DNA from: Acidobacteriota bacterium
Lineage (GTDB): Bacteria > Acidobacteriota > Terriglobia > Terriglobales > Acidobacteriaceae
Assembly (NCBI GenBank): GCA_003225615.1
Contig: QIAS01000062.1
Span: 1-10,447 of the forward strand
Direction of reading: 5' to 3'
Length of the DNA stretch: 10,447 nucleotides
A program made the translations under genes and the position numbers. Positions 1-6,051 of this stretch are shown in pieces (the stretch's first letter is position 1; the number at the start of each line of letters is the position of its first letter). Below the pieces are notes generated by a model. That model saw nothing but the letters and a program-made list of their open reading frames with translations, searched no databases and was not told where the DNA came from.

Positions 1-277
1 TTCCGCCATCGTTAACTTTGGTCTGCGTCTCCACCCGCGTCTTGTGCCGTCCCGCTGCGCCCTTCGCCTTGTGAGTGAGCAACCATTCCGACCCGTACTT
101 GCGCAACCGGAGCAACTCGCCGCGCTTCCGCAAACGCTGGTCGGAGAAGTCATAAAGCGTATTCATTTCGCGAGTGCGCGCGGTCACCAGCCGGAAACCC
201 GTAGCCCGCAAGCGCCGCGTAAGTTCCCGCACATTGTCGATCCCGAATTTGATTTCGACTTCTTTATTGGACGACAT
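1..277 (-). CDS. CYTH-domain protein (class IV adenylate cyclase / thiamine-triphosphatase-like), N-terminal part
   Basis: The reading frame starts at the ATG at 277-275 and stays open for 92 codons to the window edge, so the gene is cut off and its C-terminus is not visible. The N-terminus begins MSSNKEVEIKFGI, which contains the ExExK signature of CYTH proteins at Glu6, Glu8 and Lys10. Further family-like segments follow: a Thr-Leu-Tyr-Asp stretch near residues 40-43 and an LRKRGELLRLRKYG stretch near 49-62, where basic residues bind the triphosphate, then a THKAKG stretch. CYTH enzymes form a beta-tunnel that binds triphosphates; members are class IV (CyaB) adenylate cyclases, thiamine triphosphatases or inorganic triphosphatases, and the sequence here does not decide between them. 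No clear Shine-Dalgarno sequence is visible before the ATG. It lies 26 bp downstream of the DedA-rhodanese gene on the same strand. The family call is firm, the substrate unknown. Confidence 0.85.
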   Translation of the reverse strand, partial: MSSNKEVEIKFGIDNVRELTRRLRATGFRLVTARTREMNTLYDFSDQRLRKRGELLRLRKYGSEWLLTHKAKGAAGRHKTRVETQTKVNDGG

Positions 278-287
278 GAGGAATCAA

Positions 288-305
288 TACAGGGCTTACA
301 GGGCT
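288..305. repeat. Perfect 9-bp tandem duplication
   Basis: TACAGGGCT occurs twice head to tail at 288-296 and 297-305. The second copy overlaps the TAG stop (306-304, minus strand) of the DedA-rhodanese gene, and the pair fills most of the short gap before the CYTH gene. It may be a small slippage duplication; no function is evident. Confidence 0.6.
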
Positions 306-1244
306 AACTAAACGTCGGCAGCTTCACCAGATCATCATGCGGCACCGGCTCCATCGGTTGTCCCGCCGCGCGCCATGCGCGCAGTCCGCCGTCAATCACG
401 AACGCCTTGAATCCTTGTTCCCGCAGCAAGTGCGCCACCCGGGCGCTGGTCGCCTCGCGCGCTCAAGTGCAGTAGAGATAAATTTCCTTGTCCTTCGGCA
501 GGTGTTTGATCTCTTGCAACAGGTTGTTAGGCTCAATCCGTACCGATCCCTTGATGCGCGATGAGTCTGCATCGTAATAACCGTGACTGCGCACATCCAC
601 GAGCAGGATTTTGTCCGCATCTTCCGAGGTAAGCCGCCGCGCTACTTCCTCGACCGGAACCCGAGGAACGACTTTGTATAAACGGTACTTGCGATACACC
701 CAGATGCGATAAACCACATAGGCAGCGATCCCGAACGTGAGCACAACTTCCGCCGCATGTCCCGCCGACCGAAAGCCATGCGTAATCGTGCGTAGAAAGT
801 CGCTGAAGGCAAATCCCGATCCGCCATACGCCAACACATAAAGGGAACTACCCGCGAGGTCGAGCTGCAAAAACTGCTGCACCCTCATCTTCATGCTGCC
901 GGCCAGAGGCGGAGCCATGGTGTTGATTCCGGGAATAAATTTGGCAAAAACCAGCGTCAGCTTACCTCGCCGATAAAACGACTCTGCCGACCGCAAGATG
1001 CAGCTCTCGGGATTGACGGAGAGGCGGCACAACAAACCCAGCAACGCCCAGCCGGTGGAGCGCCCAACCATGAAAAGCAGGAAGTCGCCCAGCATGATAG
1101 AGACAACGGAAATCCCAAACCCCAGCAGAGGATCGTCAGCAGCGCCAGCGCTGCCGGCAAAGGAAGTCCAGACGCTTCCAAAAATACGACCAACGCCAGC
1201 AGGCTATACCCGTGACGCGAAATCAATGTAAGTAGATCGTCCAT
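304..1244 (-). pseudogene. DedA-family membrane protein fused to a rhodanese domain; frame broken, with an in-frame TGA at a conserved Cys position
   Basis: Three collinear pieces make up one gene. Piece 1 (ATG at 1244) reads MDDLLTLISRHGY, then a hydrophobic segment ending LPLPAALALL near 1137; this is the first membrane segment of DedA/VTT proteins. The frame then changes. Piece 2 runs in another frame from about 1158 to 463 and holds the DedA core, including the AKFIPGINTMAPPLAG motif, further hydrophobic segments, a basic stretch, and the first half of a rhodanese domain (DVRSHGYYDA, then IYLYCT). A TGA follows at 465-463. Piece 3 continues in the same frame for 52 codons (starts AREATSARVAHLL, contains VIDGGLRAW) to a TAG at 306-304, completing the rhodanese fold. 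A joined product would be about 315 residues, normal for this fusion family. DedA proteins are inner-membrane transporters of the VTT superfamily; rhodaneses move sulfane sulfur on a cysteine. The break near 1140 looks like a deletion. The TGA could be a nonsense mutation, a sequence error, or selenocysteine. No clear ribosome binding site is seen before 1244. Confidence 0.8.
432..446 (-). promoter_or_regulatory. Candidate bacterial SECIS-like hairpin downstream of the in-frame TGA
   Basis: On the minus strand, 16 nt after the TGA (465-463), there is a perfect 5-bp stem GCGCC / GGCGC with a 5-nt loop CGGGT; the loop begins 21 nt after the TGA. Bacterial SECIS elements lie just after the UGA inside the coding region and have a short stem with a small loop carrying a G near its 5' side, so the position and shape fit. 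GC-rich coding DNA produces such short hairpins often by chance, so this is supporting, not decisive, evidence. Confidence 0.25.
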
Positions 1245-1323
1245 GTTGTTGAATACCGCTGGAGAGGTTGTTCCCAGCCGGAAGCGTTATGACCGACAGC
1301 TTACGTCTCGGCCTCGGCGGAAG

Positions 1324-1346
1324 TTATCCGCGATCTCTGCGGTTAA
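1324..1346 (-). terminator. Weak hairpin after the prenyl synthase gene, possible terminator
   Basis: About 10 bases past the TGA of the prenyl synthase gene lies an inverted repeat: arms CCGC (1328-1331) and GCGG (1339-1342) around a 7-nt loop, extended by three more pairs after one mismatch. No T-run follows on the minus strand, so it is not a convincing intrinsic terminator. It is the only structure I see in the 112-bp gap 1245-1356 before the DedA-rhodanese gene. Confidence 0.15.
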
Positions 1347-1356
1347 AGCGGTTGAC

Positions 1357-2346
1357 TCATTTCTCCCGAGCCACCACAAACTCCGGAGCCCACAAAAGCG
1401 CCCGCTTGAACTCGGAATCGGGAAAAGTACAAACCGCTTTCCGTGCCGACTCCGCATAATGGGCCGCCTTTTCGTGCGCCGCATCCAGTGCCCCGTAGCG
1501 ACTCAAAATTCCCAGAACGTCCGCATGCGTCACCCCATTGAAAGCCCGATCCCGCAACACGGTTTCAATCTGTTCCCGTTCTTCAGCCGCGCACCGCTCG
1601 AGCGCATGAATTACCGCCATGGTCACTTTGCCCTCACGCAGGTCGCTAGCCACCGGTTTCCCCAGCACGCTCTCGGAAGCCGTTAAGTCCAGCACATCGT
1701 CGACAATCTGAAACGCCATTCCCAGATCCCGTCCGTACTGGCCCAGGTTCTCTTCTTGCTCGGGAGTCGCCCCGCCTAAAATGGCGCCCATCCGCATGCA
1801 AACTGAAAACAGGCAAGCCGTTTTGCGATAAATCAGATCAAAGTATTCATCTAAACTGATCAGCCTGCCCAGCTTCTCCATCTGCAGCAGTTCGCCTTCC
1901 ACCATCTGCTGCGTAAGCTCGATTAGAACGTCCAATACGCGGAAATTTCTCTCCTGCACGGCAATCTTGAAAGCCTGCATGTAAAGCCAATCACCGGCCA
2001 GCACGCACCTGGAATTCCCCCACTGCGTATTGGCCGCGGGACGCCCGCGCCGCGTCTGCGCTTCATCAATAATGTCATCATGCACCAGGGTCGCCGTGTG
2101 AATGATCTCAACCACCGCACCCAGTCGAACCGCTCCGCGGCCGCGGTAATTAAACAGCTTCGACGAAAGCAAAAGCAAAGCCGGCCGAATCCGTTTTCCG
2201 CCACCCTCGCGCAAGTACTCGCCAATATCGGTGATCGCTGAAACATTCGAAACCGTATCCCGCCCGAACTCCCGCTCAATCGCCGCGAGATCATCCCGCA
2301 ACAGTTCGAATACTTCTTTCCCGTTGATAACCGTTGGCGTGCTCAA
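1357..2346 (-). CDS. ispB: Long-chain polyprenyl diphosphate synthase (octaprenyl/heptaprenyl type)
   Basis: A complete 329-residue trans-prenyltransferase that condenses isopentenyl diphosphate onto an allylic primer in the cytoplasm, giving the side chain of quinones. The family motifs are in order: GGGKRIRP at 48-55, the first Asp-rich motif DDIID at 90-94 followed by RRG, and the second Asp-rich motif in FQIVDDVLDLT with Asp216, Asp217 and Asp220, then GKPVASDLREGK. Five residues before the first Asp-rich motif is Ala85, a small residue, which in this family goes with long products rather than farnesyl or geranylgeranyl. The start is TTG at 2346-2344: the same frame is closed 9 nt upstream by the TAA of yajQ and there is no ATG or GTG between. 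The short gap to yajQ suggests co-transcription. Exact chain length cannot be read from sequence, so the ispB symbol is by similarity. Confidence 0.93.
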   Translation of the reverse strand: MSTPTVINGKEVFELLRDDLAAIEREFGRDTVSNVSAITDIGEYLREGGGKRIRPALLLLSSKLFNYRGRGAVRLGAVVEIIHTATLVHDDIIDEAQTRRGRPAANTQWGNSRCVLAGDWLYMQAFKIAVQERNFRVLDVLIELTQQMVEGELLQMEKLGRLISLDEYFDLIYRKTACLFSVCMRMGAILGGATPEQEENLGQYGRDLGMAFQIVDDVLDLTASESVLGKPVASDLREGKVTMAVIHALERCAAEEREQIETVLRDRAFNGVTHADVLGILSRYGALDAAHEKAAHYAESARKAVCTFPDSEFKRALLWAPEFVVAREK

Positions 2347-2355
2347 TGGATTTCT

Positions 2356-2853
2356 TTAATTGGTGCGGTAATTCGTGAACTGCATATCAATCCCAAAATC
2401 CTGCTGCTTCAGCAAAGCCATAATCTCCTGCAAAGTATCGCGGTCCTTTCCGCTCACCCGAACCAAATCGCCCTGGATAGAAGCTTGCACCTTCTTCTTC
2501 GAATTCTTGATCAGCTTCACGATTTCGCGCGCCTTCTCGATCGGGATCCCTTGTTGCATGGAAATCCGTTGCTTGGCTACGCCGCCCAGAGCAGTCTCAA
2601 CCGCGCCATAGGTGAGGCCTTTCAGCGGCACTCCACGCTTCACCAGCCTCTGCTGAAACACATCGTTCACCGCTTTCAGCTTGAACTCGTCAACCGAGTG
2701 CAGAACGATAGCGTCCTTCCCCTCGAGCTCAATCCTCGATTTCGAATCCTTCAGATCGAAGCGCGTATGAATTTCCTTGAGCGCCTGCTGGATGGCATTG
2801 GAAACCTCCTGCAGGTCGATCTTGCTCACAATGTCAAAAGTGTTCTCCGGCAT
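2356..2853 (-). CDS. yajQ: YajQ-family nucleotide-binding (cyclic di-GMP-binding) protein
   Basis: A complete 165-residue protein, the usual length for YajQ/UPF0234. It begins MPENTFDIVSKIDLQEVSNA and contains the family stretches EIHTRFDLKDSKS (about 27-39), LKGLTYG, AKQRISMQQGI, and the C-terminal DFGIDMQFTNYR. Family members have two ferredoxin-like domains and bind nucleotides; a Xanthomonas member is described as a cyclic di-GMP-responsive co-regulator, but the role here is not shown. The ATG at 2853 gives the conserved N-terminus, though no strong Shine-Dalgarno is visible. An inverted repeat GGCCT/AGGCC (2860-2864 and 2879-2883) lies immediately upstream. The prenyl synthase gene follows after 9 bp, so the two are likely in one transcript; tatD ends 57 bp upstream. 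Confidence 0.95.
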   Translation of the reverse strand: MPENTFDIVSKIDLQEVSNAIQQALKEIHTRFDLKDSKSRIELEGKDAIVLHSVDEFKLKAVNDVFQQRLVKRGVPLKGLTYGAVETALGGVAKQRISMQQGIPIEKAREIVKLIKNSKKKVQASIQGDLVRVSGKDRDTLQEIMALLKQQDFGIDMQFTNYRTN

Positions 2854-2859
2854 ATTTTT

Positions 2860-2883
2860 GGCCTATTTAGATAGATTAAGGCC
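2860..2883 (-). other. Short inverted repeat just upstream of yajQ
   Basis: Perfect 5-bp arms GGCCT (2860-2864) and AGGCC (2879-2883) enclose a 14-nt AT-rich loop. In the minus-strand transcript the arm nearest yajQ ends 6 nt before its ATG, so a hairpin could cover the ribosome-landing region. The stem is short and may be chance. Confidence 0.2.
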
Positions 2884-2910
2884 CACCCCGCAAAGATGCG
2901 ACTTAACAAG

Positions 2911-3726
2911 CTAAATGGAGTTGAGCTTTTCGTGAAGTGAAAAGAAGCGATAAAAGTTGTTGGCAGTCTTCCGTCCCACTTCTTCCATAGAGAGTCCGCG
3001 CAATTCCCCCAGTTGCCGCGCCGCTTCCACGACGAAGGCCGGTTCATTGCGCTTGCCGCGATGCGGAACCGGCGCCAGAAAAGGAGAGTCGGTCTCAATC
3101 AGCATGCGATCCAGAGGGACCTCCGTGGCAGCATCGCGAATCTGCTGAGCTTTGGGGAAAGTAATGTTTCCCGCAAATGAAATCATGAACCCCATGTCGA
3201 GCGCTCGTTTGGCATGCCCCCAAGTCCCCGTAAAGCAATGTAGGACGCCCCCAAGTCCGCTCGCAGCCCAGCGTTCGCGAATTAACTCGAGGCATTCCTC
3301 CCATGCATTCTCGCTGTTGTCGGATGGACGGCAGTGAATCACGATCGGCAGCTTGGCCTCGCGCGCGAGTTCCATCTGTCGCGTAAAAACCTGCCGCTGC
3401 ACATCCCGCGGAGAGTAATCATAGAAATAATCCAGCCCAATCTCCCCCCACGCAATCACCTTCGGCCGCTTCGCCAATTGCTCCAATTCGGCAAAATCAG
3501 CGTCCGTAGCGAGCTTCGCCTCATGGGGATGGATCCCGATGGTCGCATAAACGAACTCATGCCCCTCGGCAAGCTGAATCCCGCAATCGAGCGATCCCGG
3601 TCCCGTCCCGCTCCCGATAGCCACAATGCTCTCAACTCCCGCATCGCGAGCTCGCTGCAACACAACCTCCCGGTCGCCATTGAACTGCTCCATCTCGAGA
3701 TGTGCGTGGGAATCGACAAAACTCAA
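2911..3726 (-). CDS. tatD: TatD-family metal-dependent hydrolase (deoxyribonuclease)
   Basis: With the chosen start the protein is 271 residues, close to the usual 255-270 for TatD. TIM-barrel metal-site motifs appear in order: VDSHAHLE near residues 4-11 (His7, His9), AWGEIGLDY (Glu95), PIVIHCR (His131), LHCFTGT (His163) and IETDSPFLAP (Asp213). TatD enzymes are Mg-dependent 3'-5' exonucleases/deoxyribonucleases implicated in DNA repair and peroxide resistance; related members act on other substrates. The frame is open upstream to 3906, inside metG, but that extension has no TatD homology and runs through a repeat hairpin. The start chosen is TTG at 3726-3724, which gives MSFVDSHAH and has GGAG at 3739-3736, 9 nt before it. 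A second TTG five codons upstream overlaps that GGAG and is less likely. It follows metG in the same direction. Confidence 0.92.
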   Translation of the reverse strand: MSFVDSHAHLEMEQFNGDREVVLQRARDAGVESIVAIGSGTGPGSLDCGIQLAEGHEFVYATIGIHPHEAKLATDADFAELEQLAKRPKVIAWGEIGLDYFYDYSPRDVQRQVFTRQMELAREAKLPIVIHCRPSDNSENAWEECLELIRERWAASGLGGVLHCFTGTWGHAKRALDMGFMISFAGNITFPKAQQIRDAATEVPLDRMLIETDSPFLAPVPHRGKRNEPAFVVEAARQLGELRGLSMEEVGRKTANNFYRFFSLHEKLNSI

Positions 3727-3753
3727 AGCGTCAGGCTCCAAGGTTCGGGACTG

Positions 3754-3853
3754 GGAATTGTTGATTATTGATTGTTGGCCTTTGAATAAAACAACACAAT
3801 CTCCGGCCGGTTGTTTTTCAATCAACAATGAAAAATCGACAATCATCAATTTC
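3754..3853. repeat. Inverted heptamer-repeat array forming a long imperfect hairpin (metG-tatD gap)
   Basis: The right arm on the plus strand divides into five 7-bp units at 3819-3853: CAATCAA, CAATGAA, AAATCGA, CAATCAT, CAATTTC. The left arm on the minus strand gives three units at 3774-3754: CAATCAA, TAATCAA, CAATTCC. Between them are perfect 8-bp arms AAAACAAC (3788-3795) and GTTGTTTT (3810-3817) around a loop containing the self-complementary CCGGCCGG. The element is AT-rich in contrast to its surroundings and lies within the 134-bp gap after the metG stop. It resembles short tandem heptamer repeats known from several bacterial phyla. It might stop or stabilise metG transcripts, but it lacks a T-run. 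Confidence 0.6.
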
Positions 3854-3860
3854 TGAGGGC

Positions 3861-5915
3861 TTATTTCAGTCTGGTTCCTACCGGCACGTCCTCCAGAAAA
3901 CCGCAAAGCACCGGCTTGCCTCCGTCCGGCGACGCCGCCACGATCATCCCGTTGGATTCCAATCCGCGCAGCTTACGCGGAGCCAGATTCACGACAATCA
4001 CTACTTTGCGTCCCACCAGCAACTCTGGCGCATAAGCCTCGGCAATTCCGGCCACGACCTGCCGCACCTCTGTGCCAAGGTCCACTTCCAGCCGCAGTAG
4101 TTTGTCCGCTCCCTTTACCCGCTCGGCAAGTTTGACCTGGCCCACGCGCAGCTCAACCTTCGCGAAATCATCAATGCTGATCTTCCCATCAGGAACCGCC
4201 GCAGCCGCCTTAGATGGTGCGGCCGGAGGCGCTGCCGTCGTTGGTGCCGCCTGCGTAGCAAACTGCCCGGTCCCTGCGGGCTTTGGTGCCGCTTGCGCTT
4301 CCGTTGCACCTGCTACGGCTGCGCTCCGTTGCTGTTCTTCCATGCTCTGCATCCTCTCAATCGCGCTCTTGTCCGCCCGCGGAAATACCGCCTGTACACT
4401 GCCCAGCTTGATGCCAAGCGGAAGCTGTCCCCACTTCAGCTCCGCTAGGGGAAACTTCTTGATCTCTCCCAATCCCATCTGCGCCCAGATTTTCGCCGTC
4501 GCATCCGGAATCACTGGATGCGCCAGTGCAGTTACAATCCGTAATGCCTCCGCGCTGGTATAAAGAATTGTCGCCAGCCGCGCCAGGCTGTGCTGGTCCT
4601 GCTTCTCCCCCAGCGCCCAAGGCTCATTTTCCACGATGTACTTGTCTACCGCGGCCACCAGTCCCCAAGCCGTCTCGAGCGCCCGTGAGAACTGGTACTG
4701 CTCAAATAAAGCACTGCACTCCGCAATCGCCCGGGTCGCCAATTCGGCAATCGCTCCATCCGCAGGAGTCCGCGCCGCCTGTGACGACGGATACGGAACC
4801 TCTCCCCGAAAATAACGCGTGATCATGGTCAGCGTGCGGCTAGCCAGATTCCCCAGCCCATTCGCGAGATCCGCGTTATACCGCTGCACCAACGCATCGA
4901 AGGAAAACGAACCGTCCTGCCCAAAGACAATTTCACGCAGCAAAAAGTAGCGCAAAGCATCCACGCCCAGCACATCTACAATCGTTTCCGCCCGCACAAT
5001 ATTGCCCCGCGACTTCGACATCTTGTTCTCTTCAAACAGCAACCAGCCATGCGCCACAATGCCTTTGGGCAGAGGCAATCCGGCCGCCATCAAAAAAGCC
5101 GGCCAGTAAACGCAATGGAAGCGCACAATTTCTTTGCCAATCATGTGCAGATCGGCCGGCCAGTATTTTTCAAATTTCTGCTGATCAGCTTTTTCCGGCG
5201 ATCCGTACCCGATCGCGGTGATGTAGTTGCTCAACGCATCAAGCCAAACATAAATCACATGTTTCGGATCATCCGGCACCGGCACGCCCCACTTAAAGGT
5301 GCTCCGGCTGATCGAAAGATCGCGCAGCCCCGAGCGCACAAACGACATCACCTCATTGCGCCGCGTCTCTGGCCGGATGAAATCCGCCTGCTCGGTATAC
5401 AAACGCAGCAACTTGTCAGCAAACGCCGACAACTTGAAAAAATAATTCTCCTCGTGGACCGTTTCCGTCGGACGCCCGCACTCCGGGCAAGGCGCCCCCG
5501 GTCCCACCGCGTCCACATAAAGTTCGTCAAACACGCAGTACTGCCCGGTGTAGGTGCCTTTGTAGATATATCCGTTATCGCGAATGCGGCGCCATAAAGC
5601 CTGCACCCCGCGCTTGTGCCGCTCCGAGGTGGTGCGGATGAAGTCGTCATAGGTAAGCCCCATGCGGTCCCAAAGCGCCCGAAAAGCCGACGAAACTTCC
5701 GTTGTCAATTCCTCCGGATTCTTGCCCGCCGCCTGCGCCGCCCGCTCAATCTTCTGACCGTGCTCGTCCGTCCCAGTAAGAAAAAAAGTATCCGCCCCCA
5801 GCATCCGCTGTCGCCGCGCAATCGTGTCGCAGGCAATCGTCGTGTAAGCATGCCCAATATGCGGACGCGCATTCACGTAGTAAATCGGAGTCGTGATGTA
5901 AAACTTCCGGCTCAT
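3861..5915 (-). CDS. metG: Methionyl-tRNA synthetase with C-terminal tRNA-binding domain
   Basis: A complete 684-residue class I synthetase that charges tRNA-Met in the cytoplasm. Visible motifs: ITTPIYYVNARPHIGHAY with the HIGH box at 19-22, FFLTGTDEHGQK near 44-55, and the KMSKS box at 298-302 in NKMSKSRGN. The zinc-knuckle insert reads YCVFDELYV then CPECGRP: Cys127, Cys143 and Cys146 are present, but the position expected to be the second cysteine is Asp130. The anticodon-binding helical domain spans about 350-515, followed by an Ala/Pro-rich linker at about 525-577 and a Trbp111/EMAP-like OB-fold at 578-684 (IDDFAKVELRVGQV at its start), which helps dimerisation and tRNA capture. Length is normal for this architecture. 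The ATG at 5915 gives the conserved MSRKFYITTPIYY start; the upstream region is a palindromic repeat and shows no clear Shine-Dalgarno. Confidence 0.97.
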   Translation of the reverse strand: MSRKFYITTPIYYVNARPHIGHAYTTIACDTIARRQRMLGADTFFLTGTDEHGQKIERAAQAAGKNPEELTTEVSSAFRALWDRMGLTYDDFIRTTSERHKRGVQALWRRIRDNGYIYKGTYTGQYCVFDELYVDAVGPGAPCPECGRPTETVHEENYFFKLSAFADKLLRLYTEQADFIRPETRRNEVMSFVRSGLRDLSISRSTFKWGVPVPDDPKHVIYVWLDALSNYITAIGYGSPEKADQQKFEKYWPADLHMIGKEIVRFHCVYWPAFLMAAGLPLPKGIVAHGWLLFEENKMSKSRGNIVRAETIVDVLGVDALRYFLLREIVFGQDGSFSFDALVQRYNADLANGLGNLASRTLTMITRYFRGEVPYPSSQAARTPADGAIAELATRAIAECSALFEQYQFSRALETAWGLVAAVDKYIVENEPWALGEKQDQHSLARLATILYTSAEALRIVTALAHPVIPDATAKIWAQMGLGEIKKFPLAELKWGQLPLGIKLGSVQAVFPRADKSAIERMQSMEEQQRSAAVAGATEAQAAPKPAGTGQFATQAAPTTAAPPAAPSKAAAAVPDGKISIDDFAKVELRVGQVKLAERVKGADKLLRLEVDLGTEVRQVVAGIAEAYAPELLVGRKVVIVVNLAPRKLRGLESNGMIVAASPDGGKPVLCGFLEDVPVGTRLK

Positions 5916-5926
5916 ATCAAATTTTT

Positions 5927-6051
5927 AACCACAGAGGATTAACCACAAAGGACACGAAGGAACACAAAGGTTTGATTTTACCTTCGTGTCCCTTAGTGTC
6001 CTTGGTGGTTAATGTTTTCGTTTTCCCCTGTGTCCCTCTGTAACCGTGGTT
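5927..6051. repeat. Palindromic intergenic repeat, copy 1 (AACCACAGAGG family)
   Basis: The whole gap between larC and metG is this element. Inner arms 5941-5970 and 5981-6010 are 30 nt each and match at 26 of 30 positions when one is reverse-complemented, around a 10-nt loop. Outer arms are AACCACAGAGG (5927-5937) and a CCTCTGT...GTGGTT segment ending at 6051. Arms are nested in the order outer, inner, inner, outer. The right outer arm runs directly into the larC stop codon. Units of the form ACACRAAGG recur every 9-11 bases. A second copy, in the same orientation, lies upstream of larC. Confidence 0.8.

Noticed and set aside
1243..1686. 147-codon plus-strand frame opposite the prenyl synthase 3' end
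   Set aside because: Shadow of a gene with clear family motifs; Arg/Pro/Ser-rich and unrecognisable.
3727..3906. Upstream extension of the tatD frame into the end of metG
   Set aside because: The extension has no TatD similarity, passes through the heptamer repeat hairpin, and a TTG with good GGAG spacing sits right at the conserved VDSHAHLE start.
5049..5597. 182-codon plus-strand frame opposite metG
   Set aside because: Antisense to the conserved catalytic part of metG and rich in Arg/His/Pro as expected of a shadow frame; no ribosome binding site.
5927..6051. CRISPR array
   Set aside because: Units of about 10 bp recur without regular spacers, and the structure is a nested palindrome rather than direct repeats with unique spacers.
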